Part shown: piece after piece, positions 35,210 to 44,401 of the stretch
Position numbering within the stretch: position 1 is the stretch's first letter
How the letters are laid out: each line of letters opens with the position of its first letter
Assembly: GCA_965199865.1 (NCBI GenBank)
Contig: CBDATU010000002.1
Coordinates: forward strand, 62,001-126,000
Length of the DNA: 64,000 nt
Direction of reading: 5' to 3'
Origin: JAPOUP01 sp965199865
Lineage (GTDB): Bacteria > Pseudomonadota > Alphaproteobacteria > Rhodobacterales > Rhodobacteraceae
The notes under the pieces: model-generated
Seen by the model: only the letters and a program-made list of their open reading frames with translations
Databases searched by the model: none
What the model was told of the DNA's origin: nothing
Position numbers and translations under genes: made by a program

Positions 35210-36052
35210 TTGGAGGTCATTCGGTTCAGGGCAAGTGACTATCTGGGTGAGCGCGAGTCATTTCACTATGCCCGCAAGGCGCTGGAGGTGAGGTTTCCGG
35301 AGAAGGCGCATGATCACGACTGTTTCGAGGTGTTCCTGATCGAGCGTGGCGAGGCGCTGCACTGGATAAACGGTGAGACACAGCGGCTGGGGCAGGGGCA
35401 TCTGGCCTTCATCCGCCCGCCGGATGCGCATGCGTTCAGGGCCGATCGCGACATTGGCTGCCAGATCATCAATGTCATGTTTCGACCGGAGACGGCGGCG
35501 CATCTGGTCAGCCGCTATCCCGACGATTTCAGGGGGAGGTATTTTGATTGGGACGGTGATCTCCCCGAAGCGTATGAACTGTTTGGGTCCCGGTTCGAGC
35601 GTGCGGTTAACGTGGCTCAGGAACTGGCGACATCGATTCGGTCTCTTGCGCGGATTGAGGAATTCCTTCTGACGCTGACGAATCGTGTTGTGGAGCGGAG
35701 CGCGCATCCAAACAGCACGGCACCGAGATGGTTCTCGGCGGCCTGCCAGGCGGTTCGTGATCCTACGGTGTTTCGCGGTGGTGCGGCGGCCTTCGTTCGC
35801 GTTGCCGGTCGCAGTCATGAGCATGTCTGCCGGGTGACGCGATTAGAGCTTGGCATCACGCCAGCAGCATTCGTGAACAGAATCCGGATTGAGCATTCCG
35901 CATTGCTGCTCGGCCATGGAGGGCTGCCGATTCCAGAGGTGGCGCGGGAATGCGGCATTGAGAATCTCAGCCATTTCTACAGGCTGTTCAGGACACAGTA
36001 TGGAGTGACGCCACGGCAGTATCGGCTGCAACACCAAAAGGCGCCGTTCTGA
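35210..36052 (+). CDS. AraC family transcriptional regulator
   Basis: The protein has an N-terminal cupin-like sensor (HDHDCFEVFLIERGEALHWINGE, GHLAFIRPPDAHAFRA) and the C-terminal double helix-turn-helix (HEHVCRVTRLELGITPAAFVNRIRIEHSALLL, IPEVARECGIENLSHFYRLFRTQYGVTPRQYR). I place the start at a TTG (35210) with GGAG seven bases upstream, giving 280 residues. The open frame extends upstream to a TTG at 35141, but that codon is part of a TTGACA box that may be a -35 element. The sensor domain resembles those of sugar-responsive regulators such as RhaR/MelR, which fits control of the divergent mannosidase operon. Confidence 0.9.
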   Translation: MEVIRFRASDYLGERESFHYARKALEVRFPEKAHDHDCFEVFLIERGEALHWINGETQRLGQGHLAFIRPPDAHAFRADRDIGCQIINVMFRPETAAHLVSRYPDDFRGRYFDWDGDLPEAYELFGSRFERAVNVAQELATSIRSLARIEEFLLTLTNRVVERSAHPNSTAPRWFSAACQAVRDPTVFRGGAAAFVRVAGRSHEHVCRVTRLELGITPAAFVNRIRIEHSALLLGHGGLPIPEVARECGIENLSHFYRLFRTQYGVTPRQYRLQHQKAPF

Positions 36053-36243
36053 AGGTCTTCCTCACCAGGTGCCAACCCGGGAGCTGACATGGCGAGAGCT
36101 CTTGCCATTGACTGCTCCCGAATTGTCCTGCGCTGCGTGCTGTGGCTCCCTGGATCGCCGGAAGGCGGACATGGGTCGGAATGGCTAGGTCGAACGCTGT
36201 GACCGGGTCAAGCCCGAAACCGGATGGTTCCAGGCCACAGATT

Positions 36244-38565
36244 CTAGGCAGCGCCTGGAGCTTTATCCGGCCCGTCATGGTGTTTGAAGAGCCAGGCACC
36301 CAGCGCGGGCAGCAGCAGGATCGCGCCCGCCATGTTCACGAGAAACATGAACATCAGCACGGTACCCATATCGGCCTGGAACTGAAGTGGCGCGACAATC
36401 CATGTGGCGACACCTGCAGCGAGGGTGAGGCCGGTCAGCATCACTCCGGCGCCGGTCGTTCGCAGCGCACGCTCGTAGGCCTCCGCGAACGCGATGCCTT
36501 CGCGCAGGTGGCTGCGTATCCGACCGAAGATATATATGCCGTAATCGACGCCAACGCCAACGCCTAGCGCTACCACGGGCAGGGTGGAGACCTTGAGCCC
36601 GATCCCGATCAGAGCCATGAGCGCATAGGCGAGCACCGATACGGAGGCAAGCGGCAGAACGATGCAGAGAACCGATCGAATCGAGCGGAAAGCAAGCAGA
36701 ACCAAAAGAATGACCGCGGCGTAGACGTAACCGACTATGGGGAACTGAGCTGCATCCACCTCCTCGTTGGTCGCGGCCATCACGCCGACATTGCTGGCGG
36801 CAAGCCTGAAGGAGATCGGGCCGTCCGCGCTGGCGGCATCGAAGGACTTCACCGCGCTGACGATCCGCTGGATCGTTTCCGCACGGTGGTCCCCGGTATA
36901 GATGTGAACTGGCATCACACTGCAATCGGCGTTGAGCAGACCGCTGGAAGTTGGAACGGGGGAAACCGACTGAACCAGGCTGTAGTGATTGCGCGGCAGG
37001 GTCTGCCACTTGAGATTGCCCTCGTTCCAGGCCGCATTCAGCCGTCGTGCGGTTCCCGCGAGTCCTGAGACGGAGACCACGCCTTCGACACCGCTCATTG
37101 CCCACTCAAAATCGTCGAGCGTTCGCATCGTGTCGAAATCGATGCAGCCTTCAGTGGACGTCTCGGCGATAACGGTGAGCACATCCACGCCGATGTCAAA
37201 TCTTTCACCGATCACTGCGGCATCCCGGTTGTAGACTGAATCAGGCCGAAGTTCGGGCACGCCCCGGTGTTCATCACCGATCCGAACATCGGCGGCATAA
37301 ATCGTGCCAACTAGGGTGAGGGCCGTCCACGCGCAGATGATGGCTATGGCAGGTTTCCGGTGGGCGGCTCGCGCAAGAACCGAACGGACGGTATGCGGCA
37401 GCGCTCTCGGAAGACGAGGGGTCTGCCGGGCAAAGGAAAGGAGGAGCGGCAGCAGTCCGAGATTGGTCAGCACAATGGTGGCTACGCCAAGTCCGGCTGC
37501 AATCGCCACTTCCTGGATCGCCTGCACGTTTATGAGCGCGATCGTTCCGAATCCCGCCGCATCGGAAGCGAGTGCCGCGGTTCCTGGTCGAAGGAGGCGC
37601 CGGAATCCCGCTTTCGCGGCCTCGAGCGACGAAGCGCCGGTGGTCGAGGCTTCGTGTGTTGCGCTGACGACCTGGACGCCATGGCTTACTCCAATGGCGA
37701 ATATCAGGAAGGGCACAAGAATCGACAGCGGATCAATCCCGTATCCAAGCAGGCTGAGCAGGCCAAGCTGCCAGATCACGGCAAGCAGCGAGCATCCCAG
37801 CAGTGCGGCTGTTGCGCTGGCCGATCGGGTATAGGCGTAGACCAGCAATGCCGCGACCAGGAAGGCGATCGCGAAGAACGCGGTTACCGTTCCCGCGCCG
37901 TCCGAGATGTCGCCGATCGCTTTTGCGAAGCCAATGATGTGCACATCGAGCATGCCATCGGAGGCTTCCAGCGTCTGTTCCCGTATCAGCTCCAGCTGGT
38001 GCGCGACCTCTACGTAATCAAGCCGCTCACCAGTATCTGGGTGGAATTCCTGCAGTCTCGCGGCGACGATGGCGCCGCTGAAATCGTTGGCGACCAGGCG
38101 ACCCACAAGACCCGCCTTGACGATGTTGTCCCGCAGGCGCTGGAAACCGGCCTGGTCAGGCGTAAAGTCGGCCGGCAGTACATTGCCACCCGCTATTCCG
38201 TCCTCAACAACCTCCACGAACCTTACATTCGGCGTAAGTATGGAGAATACTTGGGTGCGATCGACGCCGGGTAGGAAAAACACGGAGTCAGTCACAGTCT
38301 GCAGCGCGGTGATGTATTCGGGTGTGAACATTTCGCCGTCACGGGCAATGAGCGCGAGGACGATACGGTCCGCGCCGCCGAATTCCTCGCGGTGCTCAAG
38401 GAATGTCTGCATATAGGGATGCTGTAGGGGCGCCAGCTTGGTGAAGCCCGCGTCGATGCGCAGCTGGAACGCGGACCATGCCATGAAGATTGATAACCCG
38501 ATGAATACGGCGAGCGTTACGCGTCGCCGCGCGAACAACGCCCGTTCGAGCCATCCCGTCATCAT
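36244..38565 (-). CDS. RND/MMPL-family exporter
   Basis: The 773-residue protein has the two-fold RND repeat: a first helix at about residues 15-35, a large periplasmic loop, helices 2-6, a second loop (about 430-580) and helices 8-12. Conserved pieces include FLIFAIGVSHGVQ and VVALGVGVGVDYGIYIFGR, the charged helix-4/10-type motifs. It has the length of MMPL/hopanoid-type RND proteins rather than of the longer multidrug pumps. The gene ends the DUF1302-DUF1329-YCF48-RND set, an arrangement seen in many proteobacteria and thought to move hydrophobic compounds across the envelope; substrate is unknown. The last 190 bases to the AraC gene (36053-36243) show no gene. Confidence 0.9.
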   Translation of the reverse strand: MMTGWLERALFARRRVTLAVFIGLSIFMAWSAFQLRIDAGFTKLAPLQHPYMQTFLEHREEFGGADRIVLALIARDGEMFTPEYITALQTVTDSVFFLPGVDRTQVFSILTPNVRFVEVVEDGIAGGNVLPADFTPDQAGFQRLRDNIVKAGLVGRLVANDFSGAIVAARLQEFHPDTGERLDYVEVAHQLELIREQTLEASDGMLDVHIIGFAKAIGDISDGAGTVTAFFAIAFLVAALLVYAYTRSASATAALLGCSLLAVIWQLGLLSLLGYGIDPLSILVPFLIFAIGVSHGVQVVSATHEASTTGASSLEAAKAGFRRLLRPGTAALASDAAGFGTIALINVQAIQEVAIAAGLGVATIVLTNLGLLPLLLSFARQTPRLPRALPHTVRSVLARAAHRKPAIAIICAWTALTLVGTIYAADVRIGDEHRGVPELRPDSVYNRDAAVIGERFDIGVDVLTVIAETSTEGCIDFDTMRTLDDFEWAMSGVEGVVSVSGLAGTARRLNAAWNEGNLKWQTLPRNHYSLVQSVSPVPTSSGLLNADCSVMPVHIYTGDHRAETIQRIVSAVKSFDAASADGPISFRLAASNVGVMAATNEEVDAAQFPIVGYVYAAVILLVLLAFRSIRSVLCIVLPLASVSVLAYALMALIGIGLKVSTLPVVALGVGVGVDYGIYIFGRIRSHLREGIAFAEAYERALRTTGAGVMLTGLTLAAGVATWIVAPLQFQADMGTVLMFMFLVNMAGAILLLPALGAWLFKHHDGPDKAPGAA

Positions 38566-38634
38566 GAGTGAGCTCCCTGCAATGTGTGATCGCTGACAGG
38601 CAGCAGATCGATTGGTATCTCGTTTGCGACCGGA

Positions 38635-39603
38635 TTACCGATCCGCTGGCAGGCGCCGGATCCCGAACTCACCGATCAGCAACAGGTCTCCATCCGCAAG
38701 TGGCAGTGCTCCTGATATTCCCGCCCTGTCGGGCAGGCGCCGCAGCGAAACGCTTCGTCCACCGTCGTGACTCTCCAGCAGCACACCATCCAACCCGGTG
38801 ATGAGAAATCTTTCAGGCCCCATCCGCTGGATGCTGGTCAGCGACGCCGTCGTGCCGGTCTGGATACGTGTCCAGCCTGAACCGCCGTCATCGGATCTGA
38901 AGATTCGGCCCCGAAGGCCGACAAGGATCACCGTGTTGGCATTGACCGCAGCCGCGCCGAACCAGGAACCGGAATAGGGCGGTTCAAGCAGTCGCCAGTT
39001 TGCACCACCGTCCTGTGAATGATAGGCAATGCCAGCCTCGGCACCGACATAAAGTACGCCTGACGCTGAGGTGACCGCATTCATGTGGTAGTCGTCTTCG
39101 CCGACCTCGCCGGAAATCCAGGTTTCGCCTCCATCCTCGGAGACTAGCAGGTAGCCATAGGCACCAATGGCCAGCCCGTTCTTCGCATCCGTAAACAGGA
39201 TATCCAGGAGCGGACGTTCCTCCTCCGGCGCATGATGAACACGTTGCCAGGACTCGCCTCCATCGATCGTGCGCAGGATAACGGCGTCGTGCCCAACCGC
39301 CCAGCCGAGCTGTTTGTCATGCATGTAAATCGCGGTCAGCAATGCCTGGGTAGGCGACGCAACCAGCCGCCAGTTTTCGGCCCCATCGTCGGAGACAAGA
39401 ATATGGCCGCGTTCTCCAACGACAATCAGCCGATCTCCAGCACTTGCACCATCAAGCAGGAGGGCACGCGCCGCATGCGGAACTGTCGCGGAAGAAGCTC
39501 CCGGACTCTCTGCCGCTCCGGCACCGCATAGGGCCAGCAATGCAGCGGCAAGACAGGTGGCGTGCCGCCAGGAGGTTACGACGACACCGCCCGAGTTCCG
39601 CAT
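38635..39603 (-). CDS. YCF48-like beta-propeller protein, secreted
   Basis: The 322-residue protein has a signal peptide (SWRHATCLAAALLALCGAGAAES) followed by BNR/Asp-box-type repeats: ILVSDDGAENWRLV, ILRTIDGGESWQRV, LLVSEDGGETWISG, AYHSQDGGANWRLL, IFRSDDGGSGWTRI and LLESHDGGRSVSL. These six or seven repeats form a propeller like that of the photosystem assembly factor YCF48. In heterotrophs the family travels with RND exporters and is probably a periplasmic partner. The start is placed five bases after the DUF1329 stop; the signal peptide begins there. Confidence 0.9.
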   Translation of the reverse strand: MRNSGGVVVTSWRHATCLAAALLALCGAGAAESPGASSATVPHAARALLLDGASAGDRLIVVGERGHILVSDDGAENWRLVASPTQALLTAIYMHDKQLGWAVGHDAVILRTIDGGESWQRVHHAPEEERPLLDILFTDAKNGLAIGAYGYLLVSEDGGETWISGEVGEDDYHMNAVTSASGVLYVGAEAGIAYHSQDGGANWRLLEPPYSGSWFGAAAVNANTVILVGLRGRIFRSDDGGSGWTRIQTGTTASLTSIQRMGPERFLITGLDGVLLESHDGGRSVSLRRLPDRAGISGALPLADGDLLLIGEFGIRRLPADR

Positions 39604-39608
39604 TGGTT

Positions 39609-40970
39609 CTATCGGCGGCCCTCTCGTCTCAGGGCCGACACGGTGAAGTCCCTCGACTTGATGCCGACATCCATTACGCACATCGGGAATTCGTTATCGA
39701 GACCGAGGGCCAGATATCGCCTCGCCTGGAGATCGTAATGCACTTCGAGCGTGGGCCAGATCAGTGGCTTCTCGTAATAGTTGATGACATGTCCTTCCGA
39801 GACCCGCCATAACCGGTCCCTTCTGTCGTAGATATCCACCACCAGGATCTGCCAGGAGTCCTCGTCGATATAGAAGGTGCGTTTCTTGTAGATGTGGCGT
39901 GCGCCCCTGGCGAGCGTTGCCTCGACGACCCACACGCGATGCAGTTCATATCGGAGATGATCGGGATTGACGTGCCGGGGGGTGAGGATATCGTCAAAGG
40001 AAAGCCTGTCACTATGCAGCCGGTATGAGTTATATGGCACATATATCTCGCGCTTTCCGACCAGTTTCCAGTCATAGCGATCGATCGCGCCGTTGAACAT
40101 GTCGAACTGATCGGCGGTACGCAGGCCGTCAGTGGTTGTGCCGGGATTGTCGTAAGCGATATTGGGCGCGCGCCGGACGCGACGCTGGCCAGGATTATAG
40201 GTCCATGCCCGGCGGGGTTCACGAACCTGGTTCATGGTTTCGTGCACCAGCAGGATGTCGCCAGCGAGTCTTGTCGGCGCGAGAACCTTCTGCTTGAAAT
40301 ACATCATTGTGTTGTCGAGTGCCGCTTCCGTCATGCCGGGAAGCGAGTACCGCAGTTCGGCTTCCACATCGTACTGTACGATGGTGTAATCGCCGCCTGC
40401 CGTTACGGCCGCCTGTCCCATGAGGCACTTTACCGTTTCGCCCCGATAGCGCAGCAGGTGGTTCCAGATCGCCTCAAGTCCGTTCGAGGGGATCGGGAAT
40501 GGAATGCCGATTACGGCGCCACCAACGCCATTGCCTCCGTCTTCGAGACGTGCCGTGGCGGCTGCCCGCCGGGTTGCGTCATAGATCCTTTGTGGAACGG
40601 CGGCGCTGCGTCGCGTCGGATAGACCGCCATACGAAAGCTGGGATAGAGTTCGAGCATCCGCTGGTGACCCACCGAAAGACGCGACCGGTGGGAATCGAC
40701 ATTGGAGCCGTCGATGACGAAGAGTGGTCGGTCACCCGCAAACGGGTCACGGTGGTGCTCTCCGCGCGCATAGCCTCTGGGTGGTCTGGAGATGCCGCCC
40801 CGCCATGCGGGAATTGTGCCGGAGGCGTTGCCCGCGCGTTCCCCGCCGAGTGGCGTAAGATCCTTCCCGAGTCTCGCGATCTGACTTGCGGACAGCTCTG
40901 CTGCCGCTGGCAGCGCCGATGAGAGGCACAGCATCAATGCGGCGCCAGTTCTCAGCACGAATTTTTTCAT
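39609..40970 (-). CDS. DUF1329 family outer-membrane/periplasmic protein
   Basis: The 453-residue protein has a signal peptide (FVLRTGAALMLCLSSALPAAAE) and the family start LSASQIARLGKDLTPLGGERAGNASGTIPAWRGG. Later family pieces are PNIAYDNPGTTTDGLRT, the DRYDW segment and RRFYIDEDSW-type strand (KKRTFYIDEDSWQILVVDIYDRRDRLWRV). DUF1329 proteins have a LolB-like lipoprotein-sorting fold; function is unproven. The ATG at 40970 with an upstream GAGGGTGAG is chosen over a longer frame. It sits 19 bases after the DUF1302 gene. Confidence 0.93.
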   Translation of the reverse strand: MKKFVLRTGAALMLCLSSALPAAAELSASQIARLGKDLTPLGGERAGNASGTIPAWRGGISRPPRGYARGEHHRDPFAGDRPLFVIDGSNVDSHRSRLSVGHQRMLELYPSFRMAVYPTRRSAAVPQRIYDATRRAAATARLEDGGNGVGGAVIGIPFPIPSNGLEAIWNHLLRYRGETVKCLMGQAAVTAGGDYTIVQYDVEAELRYSLPGMTEAALDNTMMYFKQKVLAPTRLAGDILLVHETMNQVREPRRAWTYNPGQRRVRRAPNIAYDNPGTTTDGLRTADQFDMFNGAIDRYDWKLVGKREIYVPYNSYRLHSDRLSFDDILTPRHVNPDHLRYELHRVWVVEATLARGARHIYKKRTFYIDEDSWQILVVDIYDRRDRLWRVSEGHVINYYEKPLIWPTLEVHYDLQARRYLALGLDNEFPMCVMDVGIKSRDFTVSALRREGRR

Positions 40971-40989
40971 CTCACCCTCTTTAGCCTGC

Positions 40990-43086
40990 TTAGAACGAGT
41001 AGCTGAATGACAGTGACACGAAGTCCCTGTCTGCCAATGGGTTGTGGGCACCGGCATGGGTTGTGTAGCTGAGATCCGCGCTCCAGCGTTCAAGATAGTC
41101 CGCTCCGACTCCCAATGTCATCACCTTACGGCCCTCGACGAATGGGCCAAACGGAGCTGGGCTTGATCCGCTGACATCGTGCTGGAACTGGACATAGGGG
41201 GACAGATTGACCGCACCGATGGCGTTATTGTAGTCGAGCCAAATTGCGCCCCGATAGCCCCATGACGTTGCGTCCGCTCCATCGCCCGTGCCGAGGGTTT
41301 CGAGTGGTCTCATTTGTGGATCTGGCATGCTGTGGACCTTCATCATCGCAGCCTCGGTAATGAATCCGGTGGAGTCCGAACCCAATACGGATCCAAACAC
41401 CTGCGTCGCCGTTACCTGTGCCTGGCTTACGTCCCGCCTAACATAGCCAGGCAAATCTGTGCCTAGCAGCTCAATATTGGGAATCGGAAGCGTCTTAATG
41501 TTAGTGGGCGAAGTTTCGAGACAACCCAATCCGGGTTCAATTAGACACACGAAGAGTGGTCTTAGTGCTTGGCTGAACAGCCAGGTTTCTTCACTTTGCA
41601 GTGGCAAATTCGGGTGGAAGGAATATTCGCCCTGGAGTGCCCAGCCACTGGTACCGAGCACAGTATTGAAGCTTACGCCGAACGTTTCGAGATCCTCCGG
41701 ATATTCCACAAAATATTGCGACGCTTTGGCGAAGTGATCGTAGGCAAGGCCCTGTGAAATTGCATTAGTAAGGGCCGTGACTTTATTATCGGAGTCAAAA
41801 CTATTGAAGACACTGAGGTTGAGACCCAAAAGCTTGGCCAAAGTAGGTCCTTGCCCCTCAGCCACTGCGCCGGTAATCAACTGCCTGGTGTCGGATCCAA
41901 GACTCTCCACCGCGTCTTTAATGTTTACGCTTTGGGCGATGGCAAGGGCATTGCCGACCTTTCCGCTGACGATCGGAAGTCGGCTGTGCGCATTGACGAA
42001 AAAGAAGCCGAATTCAGTATCGTTCAATGCAGGGGACAGATAACGCAACGCAACGCCAAATTCCCCACCATTCGATGGTTCGACATCCTTGTCACGTTTG
42101 ACTGCAAGGAAGTACGGGTCGTAGGCGGGCTGGCAGTCTGAACCTTCTGCATTTGTTCGGATTGGCGTCCCGGGCATATGCGTGACGTCACAATCCAGTT
42201 TTAGATAGGATTTTGTTTCGCTTCGGTTTCGTTTGTAGATATCACTGCTTATAGAAAGATTCAGATCGTTGCTGAACGGTGCACCCCGGTCAGAAGGTGT
42301 TAGGCCTGGCAAAGATAGGAAAGCATACTGTCCGCCTGGCCCAACATAGTCTGTGGTTGAGAAATAGGTGCCAACTGGGTCGATCTGCGTTTTCTTCCAC
42401 TCGAACTGGTAAAAGCCTTCCACCGAGAAATTGGGAACCGGCTCAATAGCTGCGTATGCCATGGGTACCGGCACCAGAGCATCGCGCAGTTCCGAGCCAG
42501 GTGTCCGCAGCCGACTCACGTCAATCGGATTGATCACGTTAATTCCGTTGGGAACAAATGTGCTCTCGCCCCAGTTCAGAACCTGGTTGCCGAGCCGCAG
42601 ATCCAGCGGGATGCCACCCGGGTCAAATGCTCCAGAAACGTAAAAGTCGAGTAACCGGAAATCTCTCCCCGCAACATCCAGAGCATCGTCCGAAAGTGGG
42701 GTTCGTTCACGCATTCCATTCAGGTTTTCAAAGTCGACAAAGCCGTGAATGCGGGCGAACAGACCCAGATTGTCTCCATTAACTTCAAATTCCCCGGTTA
42801 GGCTCGACGTATTGCTGACCAGACCCCGGTTGTAGTTCGAATTGCCATCATTGCCATTCGGGTCGGCCAGCCAGCTGTTATTGGGTTTGGCCGCACGGAA
42901 TGTCAGGCCGTGGGTTAGGGTAAAGTTGGCTGTCGCGTCCCCTCCACCCGGAAATCCCTGGGAGATCACAGGAGTGCAGAACAGCATCGCGCAGAGCGCA
43001 AGGGATGCCTGGATTGCAGGCCGGCAACGCCAGGTGCAGGTCCCTGGAGCATGCGTGAGTGGAAGCTCGACTGTTTGTCGGCGCAT
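40990..43086 (-). CDS. DUF1302 family outer-membrane beta-barrel protein
   Basis: The 698-residue exported protein has a signal peptide (AIQASLALCAMLFCTPVISQG) and a long alternating-strand region typical of beta-barrels, ending in an aromatic LSFSYSF. DUF1302 signatures include FVDFENLNG, LDLRLGNQVLNWGESTFVPNGINVINPIDVSRLRTPGSELRDALVPVPM and the closing WSADLSYTTHAG-DRDFVSLSFSYSF. The ATG at 43086 has GGAGG eight bases upstream. Base composition from about 41.4 to 42.5 kb is more AT-rich than its flanks, so part of the barrel may have been exchanged. Partner of DUF1329. Confidence 0.93.
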   Translation of the reverse strand: MRRQTVELPLTHAPGTCTWRCRPAIQASLALCAMLFCTPVISQGFPGGGDATANFTLTHGLTFRAAKPNNSWLADPNGNDGNSNYNRGLVSNTSSLTGEFEVNGDNLGLFARIHGFVDFENLNGMRERTPLSDDALDVAGRDFRLLDFYVSGAFDPGGIPLDLRLGNQVLNWGESTFVPNGINVINPIDVSRLRTPGSELRDALVPVPMAYAAIEPVPNFSVEGFYQFEWKKTQIDPVGTYFSTTDYVGPGGQYAFLSLPGLTPSDRGAPFSNDLNLSISSDIYKRNRSETKSYLKLDCDVTHMPGTPIRTNAEGSDCQPAYDPYFLAVKRDKDVEPSNGGEFGVALRYLSPALNDTEFGFFFVNAHSRLPIVSGKVGNALAIAQSVNIKDAVESLGSDTRQLITGAVAEGQGPTLAKLLGLNLSVFNSFDSDNKVTALTNAISQGLAYDHFAKASQYFVEYPEDLETFGVSFNTVLGTSGWALQGEYSFHPNLPLQSEETWLFSQALRPLFVCLIEPGLGCLETSPTNIKTLPIPNIELLGTDLPGYVRRDVSQAQVTATQVFGSVLGSDSTGFITEAAMMKVHSMPDPQMRPLETLGTGDGADATSWGYRGAIWLDYNNAIGAVNLSPYVQFQHDVSGSSPAPFGPFVEGRKVMTLGVGADYLERWSADLSYTTHAGAHNPLADRDFVSLSFSYSF

Positions 43087-44401
43087 GAAGTGATCCTCCA
43101 TCAATCGCTTGACATGAGAATTGGTGCCAAGTGCGCTGCAGCGGTTAATGACGATTAGCATGAGATAGCGCCCCTGGCAAGCCGCTTCGCGGTCATATAT
43201 TGCGGCCACACGCAAAAATTCTGACACCAGATTTAAGCAATATTTGCATGTGGATACGCCTTGGGATCAAGGCGCTTCCGATGCGGGCGAATCGGTCTTT
43301 GAAGGGATTCCTGACCGACGGTCGATCGGCATGATCCGGTCAATCGTGTAGGTGCCACCTGTCCAGATCTTAGCCGTGACCTTGCCGGTTCTTCACCGTC
43401 GGAAGAACCCGTAGGCGAGGTGATTTGGGATTGGTGCGGGAATATATTTTCCGTCGAATTGGGTTTCTGGCAATGTGATGACAGCAGAGGCATGTGACGC
43501 TCGCGGTGGACCCCCTAATCCCGTTCAGGCGCTTCCAGCTGGCGCTGTCGTGGTACCATAGGTGCGTGACAGCCGCCCTATCGGTCACTCAGGATAGGCC
43601 GTTCAATCCATCGCTGCTCGCGGAGATCAAAAATGCCCAGACACGACTCAAGTCTTTGGATAGGATCGAGGTCGTGGTCGCCGCTCCATACGGTATCCAT
43701 CCTGGCACCAGATCTGGGCATATCTGAACCCGATACCCTTTGGCAGTACACCTTTCTACAGGTCACGAAAACACTTCCGAGATTTCCCTTTCCTACCGCT
43801 CAGGCATTGGCCGCGAGAGCCAGCTCGCACGTCGGACAACGAACCGCTCCGATTTCATGAAATTTGGAACGGGGGGGCGTGTCTGAACCGGCACAAAGGC
43901 CCGGTGGGATGGACAGCCGCGATCCTCCAGTGGGATAAGACCGCAGTCATTGAGTGAACGCCGCTTTCCAGCCGTCATTTCACCACGGCGAAATCCGGCA
44001 CTCAGAAACTCGCGACCACCTTCGTAGCATGATGCACCTGACCTTGCGAATCTCCACATGCGTGCACCCTGTGTCCACCTTTCGCCGCCGGATCCTTAAG
44101 CGCTTCGCGTAAGTTGCCAACAAACGAAAACGCGATGCTGTCTGGCCGAAATGGATTCCGTTCGGCTCCGCTCCATGTTCATTGGGTATTGATCGAACCT
44201 CAAAGGAAACGGCGTTGAACGGAATCCCTTTCGGCCAGACAGCACGGGCTCCCCTACAGAGCCGGAATCGTTCGTGTCGCGATCTGGCCATGAACTGGAA
44301 TTCGGTTGAATCAGTGGGGCCGAAACAGCTCAGCTGTTACAGGGGCTGGGATCCAATGCGCCGACGCCTGAAGGACGTGTGACAATCCGGACACCTGATC
44401 G
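43087..44401. other. Gene-free region with a large inverted repeat
   Basis: No frame on either strand in these 1.3 kb looks like protein. The DUF1302 promoter should lie in the AT-rich 43090-43260 stretch. A near-perfect 28-base inverted repeat lies at 44136-44244, and a small palindrome (AACAGCT-C-AGCTGTT) at 44324-44338 near the end of the ABC operon. The rest may be decayed DNA. Confidence 0.6.
44136..44244. repeat. 28-base inverted repeat around a 53-base core
   Basis: The left arm at 44136-44163 begins TGCTGTCTGGCCGAAA. The right arm at 44217-44244 is its reverse complement with a single mismatch (T versus G at arm position 17). The arms enclose 53 bases without a coding frame. This is the layout of a REPIN or short MITE-like element, or of a long terminator hairpin for the ABC operon that ends at 44402. 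No second copy is visible in this window. Confidence 0.75.

Noticed and set aside
37360..38274. Plus-strand open frame of 304 codons
   Set aside because: Antisense to the RND gene, composition rich in Gln, Arg, Asp as expected for a shadow frame.
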